A stretch of 64,000 bases of DNA from Pseudovirgaria hyperparasitica (lineage: Eukaryota > Ascomycota > Dothideomycetes > Acrospermales > Acrospermaceae). The DNA is taken from the NCBI RefSeq assembly GCF_010093815.1, contig NW_022985550.1, positions 13,074 through 77,073 on the forward strand, read 5' to 3'. This document shows, one piece after another, positions 35,820 through 52,102 of the stretch (position 1 is the first letter of the stretch; every line of letters begins with the position of its first letter). A model generated the notes under the pieces. That model was not told the origin of the DNA. It saw only the letters and a program-made list of their open reading frames with translations, and did no database searches. A program made the position numbers and the translations under genes.

Positions 35820-38800
35820 TTATTCCATCTCCTCCACCAATGAAACCCCCCCAGTTAGCTCGCCAGTCTCGAACTGTATACCACGAAGACCTGCCGATAG
35901 ACCGTTGTCCATTTCAATTTCATGATGCACAGCCTCGCGCCCAACGGCCATTTTCACCGTCAATGTCTCCAATCCGTCAATAACAGCCTCTGCATGACCT
36001 CGCACAGTTTCATCGCGGTCCTCGCTGGCCAGCCACCTCATAATCTGCTGCATATCCGACCATTTCCTGCTTCCTTTATGGAGCAAGTGATCCACAACCG
36101 TAGTATCGTTCCCCTGAAGCAATGAATCGATGCCTCGTAATATGGACATGACCACCATGACAGCAGCACGACGCAATATGATACGATCTGGCTGCAACTC
36201 AAATACAGATATTGATAGCGCTATATCAATGGCATGCACCATTCCATCTCTCAACTCGATTATATGCACGTGTGATTCGAAAAGAGTACACAGTATCGAA
36301 AGAGCAGAGGTCCGCACGCGAACATCTTCCTCGAGACCTGTATCTTCCCACCCTTGTACTATACTCTCCAGATACTCGCGTTCTTTCGCCTGCTGAGTTG
36401 TTTCGGGCTCATGATTCGGATCAATGAGCTTCATGTCAATCTCCGGAAACCCCCCTCCCCATGCCTTAAAACCGTCTTCGTGCTCTCGCTTGATTCTTGT
36501 AGCCTTCTTGACTGCGGCTGCTTCGCGTGCCGCTCTTGTTAATGGCCGATGGCCTCGTCGACTTGCTAATTTCAAGCATACCTCGGCGATTGCAGCAGCA
36601 GCCGTGGACCTGCTGTCATGCGAGGTCTGACCTTTGACGAGTGCATATTTTCCGAGACTGTCGATTGCCTCGCCGATGCGTAGTCGCCCGTCTATGCCGC
36701 CGTTGTTCTTTTCTTCGACGTCTAGGAATGCATCGAGAGTGATACGGCACACGAAATGAGGACGACTATGTTCTTTGCAGAGTTTGGTGAGAGCCCGGAT
36801 GGCGGGGAGATAAACGTAGGAGTCTGATTCCATGCGGATCACTTGGACGAGGAGATGAGCTGTTTGAGGTACGTCCAGTTTTACTGAGCAATGGTCGTCA
36901 ATGAGACCATCAATTTGCGCTATGGCAGAAGCGCGAATTGGGGCTTCTTGCGCAGCGAGATCTCCTATAATAGCATCCCAGGCTGGCCTTGACACGCGGT
37001 CAGCTTTTTCCCAATTCACCTTTTCCTCAGATGTCCCAATCCATAGATTGATGATATCCAAGGCTGCTGTTGCGGGGTCTACGAGGTTCGTGGAAAATCT
37101 TTCGTTTCTGGAGCAAATATATCGCAGTGATGCAGCTATGCCTCGGAGAACCTTGTCCGTCACGTCGTTGCGCGGCATCGAGGATGTAAGGAACAAGCTC
37201 AAGATGCTGATGCCAGTTATCGCTAGATCTTCAAAATCAGACTCCATAGAGGACAATGAGTTTTGACCTTGCTCCCTCTTTGTCTCAACGATACGCCCAA
37301 GACTCTTGATCGTCGGATCTTTCAGCGAGAAGATGTTGCTTTGTCGCTGCTGGTCAAGGGTTACGAACTCTTGCATGATCTGGTCAAATAAAGCCATTAG
37401 TCGACCAGGATCTTTGATCAACCTTTTCTGCAGCTTTTCGAGTATAGCCTGAGACAACTTAGCGTTGATCAGCATACCGAAAGCATCGCTGTGAGAATCT
37501 TGACCTAGTGTCTTATTGGCCGACTTCAATGTTGCAGGCGTTAGCCAACGTCTCAGTATCTCGCAGAAAGCTGATGTGATAACATCATAGTTAATTTGGC
37601 TGGTTGGCAGCAACTTGACGAACGTCTGAGTACGTTTATCGATGCTTTCGAGGTTCGCCAGCGCACTCTCCATGTATTGGCCAACGAGGGGGCGAAGACG
37701 AATATCAACTCCGCCATCTGCACCAGTCGAAAAGGTCCACTGAGATGACCCATCCCAAAGGAGATTCCTAGCTATCTCGTCGATCTGATGCACTTCTGAT
37801 TCTAGCTCGAAGTATCTTTTCAGGATGGACTCAAGAACGACGGACCATCTCTCAGGAACAATAACTTTCTCTTTTGGAGCCTTCACGCAGTGAAGTAAAC
37901 CCCATAGACCAAGCTTTACAGGTCTGACAAGCCTAGGTGTTACACCTGTGTTCGGGTGCGAGGATATGATCGTGGCCATTCTTTCCAAAGCTTGTAAGAC
38001 TTTACCTGAGGGCACAACCACAGTGAATGCGTCCTCACTATTCTTTAGAGAGCTGTAGTCTTGTTTTGGGTTTATTGCTGCGATCAAAGGAATGGCAAAA
38101 GTATTCCAGCCTGGCTTGCCAGGGGCTCCGGTAGATCGTTTGCTCAAGAATCCACTCGAGATTATGTGACCGGCCGCTCGAGCCATGTCTGACCCCTCGT
38201 TTCCATCCAACATGTTCCACAATTGGGGTGCTATTTTTTCGATCCATTCTTCCATCCTCATAGACGCTGGTGGTGCAGCAATTAGCTTGGTGGCCTGTTG
38301 CATAATCGATAGTGTAATAGGCAGTCGACTCGAGAGGGCCTGTCGTTGATCTCCACCATTCGGCTGATGTGACATTGATATGTACTCTACTATATGCCTA
38401 ATACCTCGAGAACGCAGGGGTAAAAGTGAGAGTGACTCCGTGATATGTGGTCGCATCCATATCGGTAGATCTTGGGATACATAAGATGTAAGAAGCGGTA
38501 GAAGGCGCGATGTTGGAGTCCTAAGGGATTAGCTATATGTTTCCCAGGAGGTGTTCACATGGATCAAGACATCGGAGATGAAATCGATGGGTTACTTACT
38601 TGACCAAGAGAGTAGCAAATCGCCGTTGCCATAGTGCCTGATCTTCAGTATCTGCTATTCTTGGTGCGAAAGCCAATTCAGCAAGGGCAGACACAAGATC
38701 AGGAAGGAATCTTTGGGATATGATTGGCGATATGCCTCCGTTGGGGTCGGTACCCAGACGGTCAACAGTCTCACATATTGTCTTTAAGCACCATACTTTG

Positions 38801-39231
38801 TCATGCTTCTCATTCGTTTGAACAGCAGACAAGGTCGATTTGGGCCGGTGCGGGAACACAACGTTTGGCGATAGACATGGAAGCACCCATTGTGTCGCAA
38901 TCAAATCTATCAGTGCATACAAAATGCTCATGAGGGTGCTATCATATTCGGATTCCGGGCTGAAGCCTTCTCTGACGGCAGCAAGATGTATAGCTTCTAG
39001 GTGGCGAAGAGATTCCAGGAGATATGGTTTACTACGGCCTTCTAACTCGTGCACGCAAGGATTGGGGGTATGCGAGTTTAGGAGTGTCAAAATACTTGGA
39101 TCTGATAATAGTGCATTATCTGCTTCATGTCAGATTCTACGCCCTGGCATGATGATTGGGTACGAGCCTAGACCAGTCAAAGGACGCACAAAGTCCGCAG
39201 CAGACACGATTTCCGCAGCCAAAGATATCAT
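35820..39231 (-). CDS. RTP1: Rtp1/TANGO6-like HEAT-repeat protein, 1,092 aa
   Basis: Exons 39,231-39,174, 39,119-38,600 and 38,520-35,820 (introns of 54 and 79 nt) give 1,092 residues. It is an alpha-helical repeat protein. The region near residues 700-800 (IRASAIAQIDGLI, then YVYLPAIRALTKLC, then GRLRIGEAIDSLG) matches the RTP1_C1 type, and VRTSALSILCTLFES further on matches RTP1_C2. In yeast Rtp1 helps assemble and import RNA polymerase II into the nucleus; the metazoan relative is TANGO6. There is no membrane segment. The first donor (GTCTAG) is not consensus, but it is the only one that keeps the frame. Assignment rests on helical-repeat pattern plus the two C-terminal blocks. Confidence 0.7.
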
Positions 39232-41876
39232 GTCGCCTTAGACTCATACACACCGACACAAGAGCTGCTCAGACAGGAAATTGACGGTAGAGCATGATGC
39301 AAAACTGCGCGCAGGCAGAAGATGGTATGCCAAGAGTTCACACGTGTCTCGTGTCACTAGCGCGATCACGTCGCGTCTCCATCCGGATAACAAAGCTCTT
39401 GTGAGGCCGGATTCCTCCATTTTCACGACCGCCCATGACACCCAAGACGACTCACGATTACCAGCAATGCCCTCTCAGATCTTCAAATCGAGATCGCAAT
39501 CTCCCTACACCAACCGATCTGACCATTTCGATGCCCTTTGCCGACGTCAACGGACCTGGACCGCATCAAGAACACAGACTACTCTCAACTTCTGCCTCTT
39601 CATTCTCAATCAAACCAACGCGTTTCCCTCTCCGCATGTGCCCGTTGATCGTCTCTCCACTCAACTGAGTGGGGATGCCAATCGGCCTTTTTCTGTTACC
39701 TGCATCATGGCCTACGATGCCTCATCCCGAGCCTCATAGCATGGTCTCACTGGGTGCATGGCAGACGTGTGGTTCATGGTGCTACAGCAGATAAAACTGT
39801 TGTAAACGAGGTTCCAGTGAGAGGATGGTCTTCGGAACTTAACCCTAATCTACTCTCGGTTTGTTGCTTGCGCAACTCAGTCACACGGTCAAATGTTGCC
39901 GGCCTCTCGATTACGTCTTATTGATCCGAGCTGTGTCTTCGCACGGCCTGGCGATAAAAAACCAAATTGAGGCTGAGGCCCGGTGGAATGCAGGACTCAT
40001 GTGTCTAATTGGGTAAGATCCTCAGATGAGGGCGCACGTCGAGTTCTGCAACTGGGCAACAGATACTGGTCAGCATGGACAGCTCAGATCGCGATAGTTC
40101 ACGATGTTCCAAAGAAGAGACTGGAAGATACGATGGCGGGCAGTTTCTTACTGTCACTTTGGCAGTCCAAACTACAGCAGACCTAAAGACAGACAACATT
40201 ACATTTTACCCACGAGCATATCAGATGTCGGACGCAGACATTGCAATCGACACTTCACACAGCGCCCTCAATGGTGTCTACTTTGACTCACGTCGCCTAC
40301 CTGATAGTATACCACTTGAGTTTCGGGATTGAGCACAACTTTCGCTGTCGAAAGACGGCGCGCAAACACACAGACAATGCAGCATGTGCCTCGGAGCCTT
40401 TAGGCTAGCTATACAAAAGACTCACTCGTCAGAACTTTGCGCTATACTGTAAACAGCGAGGTCTATCAGCATACATGCAGAGGCATAGCACACATCGTCA
40501 TTTTTTGCTGCAAGGTTGCACCGCTCCGAATCTCGACACCATGAGAAGTGAAACTTTTTTTTGGTTTGCGTGACTGATCAAAGTTGGTTGAGTGTCGCAT
40601 TCACTCTGGATGCTCCAAGCAGGCACATAACCCATCTGATCTGAACATGTGCACGTCTCCTGTCACTGTGAATGGAAGACTTGCGGTACATCTATTGTGT
40701 GTAAGTAGAGACCCTTGTGATCTCGAAAGCAGCCAGTCTCCACTCCCTGCCATCGAGATACCTATGTCATCGAGCCTCTACTACGGCACAAGCCATCAGT
40801 AGTGTGGTGCACTCTCATGAGTACAACTTGTCTCCGACCAGCCGTGTTAATCATCTACTTGTACGTTCTGCGTACACCTGTGATGAGCGCCGACTGACCC
40901 GTCTGTACCCGACTTATATCTGTCGATCAGACATTCCTCCCTCTTGTAGGGGATGAGGGCGATTTTTGTTGATGTACTTTGTGCGCCTACCATGCCCTCC
41001 AACGTACACTGGCTGAAAAGCCGTGTGCCCTGGAGCGGAAACAAAGACGGTCTCTATGAGGAACGCCAAAACATACAGAAAGAAGCCCTCGAGGCACTCG
41101 GAAGAGGTCTCAGGTCTGGAATTGGAAAGTCTAGTGTTCAGCATGCGGTCTTTCGAAGTTTACCGAGAAGGGTTTCGGTGGACCTATTGCGAGGGACAGT
41201 TGTTTCTATTAGGAAGAAATTGCTAAGTCGGCGTTGTGTGAGTTGTTCATGGCGTTCTTCGGACTTTTGTCACTCGTCATCTCAACTCTTTTTGCTGCGT
41301 GGTCTACTCATGGGCTCTTAAAATCACACATCTAGTGGATGCAACAGGTTCTATCCAGACTATCTGCAAGCTTCTTTTCAGTTGGACGCATGGCTCTGCA
41401 CTGAGGGCGAATCGAGTGCAGGAGTAACAGAACCTCAAGACGGGACCTCTCTAGAGTGAGGATCAAAGTCGCGTGCTTGTCTGTCTTGAGATCCTGCCTG
41501 CCCTAGATCCGTTTTTGTTGCGTAACTTGGCATCTTGTAAGCCTGAAAGAGAAAGTTTCCAGTGTGTCAAGGATAATACGACTGTCTTGCCTCTCTGTGC
41601 GAGAATGGGAGCCCCTGAGAAAGCGACCGCATCAAGACGCGGATGGCGAAGCAAATTGATGGGGGATGCTCGGTGTCTGCGGTCCACAATCCCGCCGTCT
41701 CTGAGGAGACGGCCAACCATTTTTTTGATAAGTCGTCCCCCTCTGCTCGGCGGCATCATTCAAGGACTGACTATATACAGAAAACCAGCTTCTCTCCTCA
41801 GAGAAATCGCCCGTCATGAAAAAGCAGCCCAGGCGAACGGACACAACCACGAGAGTGTTCCATGAGGATGCTCACC
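39232..41876. other. 2.6-kb stretch without a supported gene
   Basis: Many overlapping frames of 60-150 codons occur on both strands (for example plus 39,281-39,739 and plus 41,473-41,865), but none has a recognised domain, splice partner or conserved-looking composition. A GC-rich hairpin (CCGTCTC / GAGACGG, 41,695-41,712) lies near the end of the SDR gene. It may hold a lineage-specific or non-coding transcript, or only regulatory DNA. Confidence 0.45.
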
Positions 41877-43126
41877 CTACGCCATCTTTCCGGGTACAAA
41901 CGGATGACCTGCGCTTAATCCACCACAAACAGCCCATGCCTGCCCGTTGACATAGCTGCTTTCGTCGCTTCCCAAGAAGAGTGCCACACGCGCAACCTCG
42001 TCCGCCGCCGCACCCCTCTTCAGCGGGTTCAATTGTCCAATCTTCTTCTGCGTTCCCTTCGCCCTTGCAGCATCGTACATGGGCTTCGTCATACCCGTCT
42101 CGATAACACCTGGGCAGATGGCGTTACACCGAATTCCAGTACCAGCCAGTTGATAAGAGACTGTCTGAGCGATGGAAACCACAGCGGCTTTAGATGCGGA
42201 GTAATCAGTTGACCCAGCGTTCGAGCGGATGCCAGCAACGGACGCTGTCCCAATAATAGAACCGCAAGGGTAGGGCTTGTCCTTTGATGTCTTGAGCATA
42301 GCTTTCGCGCCATACTTTGCAGCAAGAAATACACTTCAACTTATCAGCACGCGGTTCCCACAACATGTCAGATCAAAATACCTCAACGTGTTAACCCTCA
42401 TCATCTCCATCCAGTCGTCAGCGTCTATATCAGTGAACACACTCCCGCTCGCCCGACCCGCATTGGCAAAAAAAACGTCCAGTCGTCCATATTTATCTAG
42501 TGCTTCTTGTACCACATTCTTCACTGCCTCTTCCTCAGCGGCATCAAATTGCCGGATATGAACGTCCATCTCCGGGTACAAGCTTTCCAGCTCTCGTTTG
42601 TGTACAGGGAGGTGTTCATCATCGTAATCGCATAAATATACGGCCCGTGCCCCGTTATGCGCGAATTGGTGGGCTGTCGCGCGGCCGATTCCCATGGCGG
42701 AATTTGTGCCTAGCGTATGTGTTGGAACAATATGAGGAGAGTGCAGTATTCTATGGTTTACCTACCGGTTATTATAACAACTTTGCCTTTTGTGCGTCTG
42801 TAACTTTGCTTAGTGTATGGCTCACGTAGACGGGAAGGAATAGATTCGTACTGTCCAGCTGAGTCACCTGCAATCCGACGTATCTTCGGGATGTCTTCGA
42901 ACATACCCGGGTCTTCGGCGGGCACTGCGAGTTGCTCACTCAGCATTGTGAGGCGTTGGCGTGCTTTCTCAGAGGTCATTGTGTAGAGTGCAGTATGATA
43001 GATCCAGGAATGAGCGGAGAGGAGGCTACGTCTGGAAATGCTTGAGGTCGTTTTGCGGGGAGCTCGGGTTATGGATATGGGCCTCGGCTGACGGCCGGGA
43101 CGTGTACCTGAGGCAGATCCGTTCAT
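41877..43126 (-). CDS. Short-chain dehydrogenase/reductase
   Basis: Exons 43,126-42,766, 42,709-42,382 and 42,333-41,877 (introns of 56 and 48 nt) give 381 residues, or 332 from the internal Met at 42,979. It is a classical SDR: cofactor motif TGTNSAMGIG, NAG in FFANAGRA, active-site Tyr and Lys in YSASK, and a PG motif (CPGVIETGM) after it. The NAD(P)-binding acidic residue follows in LCDYDDE. Substrate specificity cannot be read. The longer start adds an Arg/Ser-rich, acid-poor leader (RAPRKTTSSISRRSLLSAHS) that resembles a mitochondrial presequence; the shorter start would give a cytosolic form. The gene ends close to the unannotated 2.6-kb region. Confidence 0.9.
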
Positions 43127-43365
43127 CGCCGCACATTAACATTGCTGTCCTGGTATGCAACCTTTCTAGAGTCGCCAATAGTGCTAATATACCTGTCTCG
43201 CTGGGCTTCAACCATTCTTGTCAGCTTATCCGATATATAATTGTTTACGTACAGCCAACCCATACATCTAGCACACCACACTTGAAGATGGTACAAGTGT
43301 AGTGCGTTGTTTTCTATCAGAGTTGAGAACCAACAGTAAAAGTCTATAAGGATAGCCCGCCTCTT

Positions 43366-45963
43366 TTACATCAAGCAGCCGTTGCGCTTGCTCGAATGCA
43401 ACGCCGAAGTACCCAAGCGTATCCTCTTGTCTCCGAGCCTGATATAGGACTCGACCAACCATTCATACCACACCTTCCTATCGTCCGTCTGCCTCCACAT
43501 GCTGATATCAAGTTGGGAGTCCTCGGGTATGTAAAGCGGCTCCTACGGGAATCAGCGGACTGAGTGGCAACATATGTAAGGAGGGAGCCAAAACGTACCT
43601 TGAGTGGCCAGAATATCGGGAACCAACTAATCATATCTTCACTCTTGCTCGCCATGGTCACAGGGTTGGTGCTAAGCTCTACCTTTCCGTTTGTCCCTTC
43701 GTAAAGAACGGTCTCGAAATAACCACCGATACCATGACAAACGCCTCTGTACTTACAGTCAAATGTGGCACGTACAGAGCGAACGTTGTGTTCATTAGCT
43801 CCATCCCCACCTGTTTGCCCCCCTATCCCACCAGAAGCTCCACCGCCCCGTCGTGTATTCGATTGATCAAGTACCGCCTTTGGTATGGGATGCATAAACT
43901 CCCACGCAAGTTTGACTTTTGGGACAGCGTTCCAGATCTCAATCTTCGGAGGGCCCTTGTGATCACTTTTCTCCGACGTCGCTTTCGCAGGTGGCTCTTC
44001 GATATCCACCGACAAGTAATCAATTGCATGCAACATTACAACATACGACGTTTCGTATGCGCTTAAGTCCGAACGTGAAAGAATGTCTGCGTACAAATTC
44101 GGTGCTGAGATTGGCGTAAAGTGTGCTGTATACGACTGCGGTATCGATATGCCATGTGTGGAAGCCATGACATGCTGAACCCCATCGAGGCACTCTGGCG
44201 AAAGTTCGTTGTCTGCGAACGATCCAAGAAGCTCGGACACGATGATGTCGACATGACCATAGGTACCATCCTCACGCTTGGGTCCTTTCCAGGCCCTCAT
44301 GTCGGACTTTACCAGAGTAACTTTACCTTCCCAATCTGACGTATTGTGGCGTTGCAGTACTACGAATGCATTCGGATTCTTTTCAACTGCATGTAGTTCT
44401 ATCTCAACTCCAGTGCTCTGGCTGGCTTGTATGGCACGGGTCACGAGAGGGCCACGGCCGGCACCGACGACGGCTACAACCACCGCACCGCTGGGCGACG
44501 ACGTTGGTTTCTCCTGGATCTTCCAGTCGCTCAAGGCTTGTTCTATGGCGCGTTGATACCATGCGTATTTGATTGGGTCTTTCTCGAAAACCTCGTATGT
44601 AATACTCTCGAGATTGTCAGTCAAGGGTTGAAGAGGAGATTGCAAGTAGTCTTGATAGCCGGCACCAAATCTTTCAATCATTGACTTGACTGGCTGGTTT
44701 CTTTGCAGGTATCTCATGTAGCTGAGGTGAGGGGTTGGGTCGTCCTTTGAATGACGACTTGCTGAAATTTGCACCTGAGACGACTCGGCGGGTGTTGGCG
44801 ATGGCGACATGCTAGAATTGGCATCTGACAATTGATCTGGTTGAAGTAAAGCAGTAGCTAATGGGAGTTCGACATTGGAGTCGTCAAGGCCCGGTATCGT
44901 CCCTACATCCGAAAGAAGTATCCACGGGGCATTGCGGAGACGCATACACCGCGCAATGAAACCTTGATGGGATTTCGAGAGCACATATGACCCACGGACA
45001 TTCTTCAAGAACGAACCTCCTGGTAGTAGCAAAAGTTTCAATGGCTCCGAATACCACCTAGACTGAACAGCCAACGGTGGTAAGCGACGTGGGAGTGATA
45101 GAGCTACATTTCGGGCCCATCAGCAGTGTTCTGATAGGCACAGAAAGTTGGGAACAATGTTGGGACGCAATTTATGACCGAAGTACCTTGGTTGCTTACC
45201 TACGGAAAGTCTGGAGCTATATTTACAGACGCTACGAATGGCATTCCATGCGTCCCAGGTTCCGAACAAGTCGCACTCTTGAGGCTCGAACGCTTCGATA
45301 TTTCCGAAGTATTCGGGTCTGGCGAAAGCATTCAGATCTCCAATCTCTTGCTCTGGTTCGGTGTCTGGGTCCCAGCTCATGGACAAGAGTATGTGAATGT
45401 GCACATAGGGCCCAAGTGAAGATGCTTCCAAGATTGCCCGAGCATACTGTGCAATGTCTGCACCCTCGTACAGCTTCGGACCTTCTATATAGACATTGAC
45501 AATACCGCAGAATGCCGCATATGCAATTTCTTGATTCAGTACTTGTCTGGATAGATGGGCGACCAAGGGGTCAGGTGATGCAAGGTCCACCCATGAGCTG
45601 GTGAAGGCCAGAAGCTGTGAAACTGTCTCGGTGGGTGTCAAGGGAGTATCAATGGGTCGAAAAGGCGCAATGAGCGGTAATGGTAGAGAGTTCGCATCAA
45701 CACCATCCTCTATTTTAGACATGTAGTCGGAGAGCAAAGTCAGAACACTTGAATGAAACTCAGAGGTCGAGATTGGGGTTGATAACATATCATACTGCAT
45801 CACACATCAGCCAGCACTTCTAGAGCCGGTATGTTTGCTGTCTCACATTGCAATCATGAGCTTGTTGTAAAGTTTGTTCCGTAACATGACATGACCGTCG
45901 AGTTTCATGCTGCCCTACATAGAAAACGGGCATAGGATCCCCAGAGCTCCCCTCATAGTCCAT
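43366..45963 (-). CDS. PRMT5: Type II protein arginine methyltransferase PRMT5 (Skb1/Hsl7)
   Basis: Exons 45,963-45,847, 45,794-45,200, 45,103-43,599 and 43,542-43,366 (introns of 52, 96 and 56 nt) give 797 residues. It has the PRMT5 TIM-barrel N-terminus (FYVGQHE, YDMLSTPIS), the SAM-binding loop VVGAGRGPL with acidic HAVEKNPNA, and the double-E active-site loop SELLGSFADNELSPECLDG. The last exon supplies VWYEWLVES and the end SSKRNGCLM. PRMT5 makes symmetric dimethylarginine on Sm proteins and histones and links to cell-cycle control in fungi. A short first exon is required to restore YVGQHE; the last exon was found by its conserved ending. It is divergent with the PRP43 gene. Confidence 0.95.
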
Positions 45964-48621
<2,658 letters not shown>

Positions 48622-48892
48622 GGCGCACTACTGTAGGTAAATACTGTATAGATACTTGATTGGGCGTCACCTCTGGTCTCCGACTAGATTTGCAGACTTA
48701 TATAGAAAGCAAGGCACGACTCATGGGTCCACTGTCGTAACGCAGGATCATCTTTTTGTCGAGTTCGAATACCATGTGATGAAATCTGACCTGAGTAGTA
48801 TATAATCATAGTAATTCGCCGAATACATGTGAGGTTCCCTTTCCATCACTCGTCGGTGATGCGACCCTTAAGACTTTAGAACAGCTAGGCAT

Positions 48893-51800
48893 CTAGTACG
48901 TTGGCTCAGGCGTTGTAGTAAAGCTCACTATCTCGTCCAACGTGGTCTTCGGGTCCTGGTGGACATCTGCAGCAAGGAAGCCTCGCGCGATCTGTTCCTG
49001 GGACAGATCAGCTTGTCAGCATGAGACAGGCTCTTTCAATGATCACTTACAGCATCTTCGAGCTCTTTAATTTCTGTCTTAGGCATTTTCGAGCATTCGG
49101 CCACTAGATCAGCTCCTTTTGCAGCTAAAACGATCAAAGTCTCTGCTCTTCGCACAATTACTGGCGGTATCCCATACAGGGCGGCACATATCGTACCAAA
49201 ACTACTAATACTTTTACCTTCGCGGAAATTGTATAGGTACGTGATCTGATTTCCAACCTCCAGAGCCTCTTTGTCGACACGGATTTGGAGATGGCCGAAT
49301 GCTACCGACGGCTGAGGTCCAATAAACCCATTTTCGAAAAGCTCGTGGAAGTGAGTTGCTACAATGACCTTCGGACACTCATCACCAAGGCTAATGAGAT
49401 GATCCAAGACGCCGCACATTAAACCAGCGCCATCGCTTGAATTGGTGCCTTTACCGAATTCATCTATCACAAGTAGGCTGCGGTTTGTAGCCATGTTTAA
49501 GGATTGCGAAACTTGTTGAAGATCAATCGCGAATGCGCTTTGCATTTTTGACACTGATTCTCGTGTACTGATTCGTGTAAGAATTTTGTCTGTCAGGCCG
49601 ATCTGTGCACTCTCTGCGGGCACGAAGCTACCAATATGGGCCATGAAAACAATCAATGCTGTTTGTTTCAAGTAGACACTTTTACCAGAGTAGTTCGGGC
49701 CTGTCATTATGAGTATTCTTGGGGCATGAGACGCTTCGAGTCCCGTATTTCTTATAGTCGAATTCGCAGTTTCAGTTTCTCGCAAAGCTGCCAGTGAATC
49801 ATCATGCGCATGATGTTGATGTGGTATGCTTCCTCTACCTCCAAGTATATATGCGCTGTTTGTCACATATGAAGGTACCGTAAGCTCCTGGAGTAGATGT
49901 CTGCCCTTCTGAATATGAATGACATTGTCCTCTTTTACTTTTGGCCGTACGAGCTTGTATTGAATCGCGCCCTGAGCGAGTGCGGACAAGCAATCGATTT
50001 CACCGCATAAATCGGATGCTGTACTGAGGATAGCCTCGTACTCCAACACATACTGAGCAAGTTCATGTATGATCTCAATTTCTCGATCACAAATCAACCC
50101 ATGTATATCGCCAAAATGATTGTCCATCTCTTCCATATTGGTGTTTTTGTAGTAGACTGTAGCCTCGGTGACAAATATTCTTTCCCATACATCATCGGCA
50201 GCTCCTTCGTATGCGCCTGCACCTGTCTCTGCATCCAATGGTACCGCTATCAGAAATCCGATCTGAGGGAAGAACACCACGTTGAGCTGGACCTCCAGAT
50301 CCGGTGGCATCTTCTGAGCCAAATATCGTGCCACTTCACCGAGTATCGACTCAATACCATAGTAAGTTCTCTTCAAATTGTCCAGCTCCTCATCAACACC
50401 AGCATGGACTACCGTCCTGTGTTCTTCAGCAGACGTTTCGAAGTCGACAATTTCCGTAATCCTCCGACCGACTTGAGCGAAGTGATGCGGTTCAAACTTC
50501 TCGAGAACTTTGTGTCTGATCACAAGGCAGTCCGATCCATTAATCTCAAGTAAAACGTCCTTGATCTTGAGAGCGTGAAAGACAAACTGGCGAATACTTA
50601 TCCATACATTCCGACCGATGCCGCTACTTTTATTCGATGTACCACTTACACCTTTCCGCAGACTAATGATTACCATACGCATATTCTTGATAGCTTTGAG
50701 ATGTGAAACTAGGTTATCAAGGACAGTGGCGTTCTCTGGTCGAGTGAGCACACCTATAGTCCTCAATCGCTCATTGATGACCTCCAAGTTCAAACTCGGT
50801 CTAAGGAACTGCTGACGCAACAATGTCTTTCCCTGGGGTGTCCTCGCTAGATGGTGAAACAACCCGTATATGGAAAGACCTTCTTTGGATCCTGAATTCT
50901 TCGGTCCTTGGTTGTGGGAATGAGGATGAAATTCAGCTTGCAGGACTTGGAGCGACCGCAGTGTGTTCGAGTTCACAAACCTGGTAGTGCTGTGAGCTGA
51001 TAGGGTCAACAGTGGAGGATAGGGGAGCTTACATTGATTCCTTCAAGCTGACTGTTTCCACCCTAGCTATCCGAAACATACCATATGCAGCGGTATCCCC
51101 AGGTAGATAACTTGCAGCTCTCCTCCGCTGAAGGTAGGCTATAAGTGCGCCAGCGCAGCCGACCTTCTCATATCAGCATAGCACGATAGTGGAGCGACAA
51201 ATTGTGATACCGTGAGTCGACTGTCAATGTCCATCCACGTGGATAGTCTGAGGACCTGGCCTTGTCTCCCAGAGGACCCGACATGACGACAGTCATTAGT
51301 ATCAACACCAATATCCACAGGTGTCGTAAAATCCATTCGCGGCCCATCACCATGTTGGAGGCTGAGTGCTACAAGCTTGCTCTTTGCGGCTTCATATTTG
51401 AACTCGCTTGAAGGCCTCAATTCAAAGAGATATGGTAATCGGCGGATCGAGCCTACAAAGGATTAGAGTCTGCGTCGTGTTTCTCGGCGCATGGTGTATA
51501 GTACCATCGAGTTCGGATGCCTCTGCTTCGGGCTCAGGGTTCAACAGATCTATGACCGAGTCGTCGATTGAGGTCGGTATCAACACAACCGTCGGTTGGA
51601 CGAAGAGCTTCACTGGGCGTGCATCAGCCTTAAGCGAATCCAATCAATGATATCGAAAGCTTGAGCACCTACAAGTATCGACCGCTTCGAGACCCCCAAG
51701 CAAAATATCCTCCGTGACATACAAAGTTTCGTCGCGAGCGATGTAGTATGCACACCCCACGGTGCCACGCTCGCGCATGTCCACCGACATCACCACCTCG

Positions 51801-52102
51801 TGCAGGGTATCTTCATCTCCACCAAACTCCTTATCGCCACACCCATCTTGCACGTAGGCTTCACTATGAATAGTCGCCAAGGTACGACTCGGTCGTGGTG
51901 CTGGAGACTGAATAGTGACGCGACGACAGACGCGTTCTGGGGTCGTGCTCGATGTTGGCAAGCACGTTGACATCGCGATCGAGCTCTGTCGAGCTCGGCT
52001 AGAAGACGATGGCAGTGAGTTCTGACGCCGCCTGCCAGATGTTGATCTGGGCTTCCGAGGCCAGCTTTTCTGCGAAGGCACCTTGCTAGACATGCTGAGC
52101 AA
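48893..52102 (-). CDS. MSH5: Meiotic MutS homologue MSH5
   Basis: Six exons: 52,102-51,673, 51,612-51,505, 51,452-51,211, 51,163-51,033, 50,980-49,051 and 48,997-48,893 (introns 47-60 nt), giving 981 residues. Walker A is [14 protein letters not shown]; the Val after GKS marks MSH5 rather than MSH4. Walker B is [16 protein letters not shown], followed by [12 protein letters not shown]. The clamp/lever region contains [15 protein letters not shown] and [13 protein letters not shown]. The MutS I domain is absent, as usual. MSH5 pairs with MSH4 to stabilise recombination intermediates into crossovers. Intron 2 (51,504-51,453) hides inside a frame that looks open; only splicing it restores [13 protein letters not shown]. 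The start is either 52,102 or a second Met three codons later. It ends 271 bp from the PRP43 stop (convergent). Confidence 0.93.

Noticed and set aside
41695-41720. GC hairpin followed by a T run, like a bacterial terminator
   Set aside because: The genome is eukaryotic; a hairpin plus T run has no terminator meaning here.
43268-43462. Independent small gene on the minus strand near 43,268-43,462
   Set aside because: It is an out-of-phase shadow; the true PRMT5 end in that region is SSKRNGCLM at 43,366.
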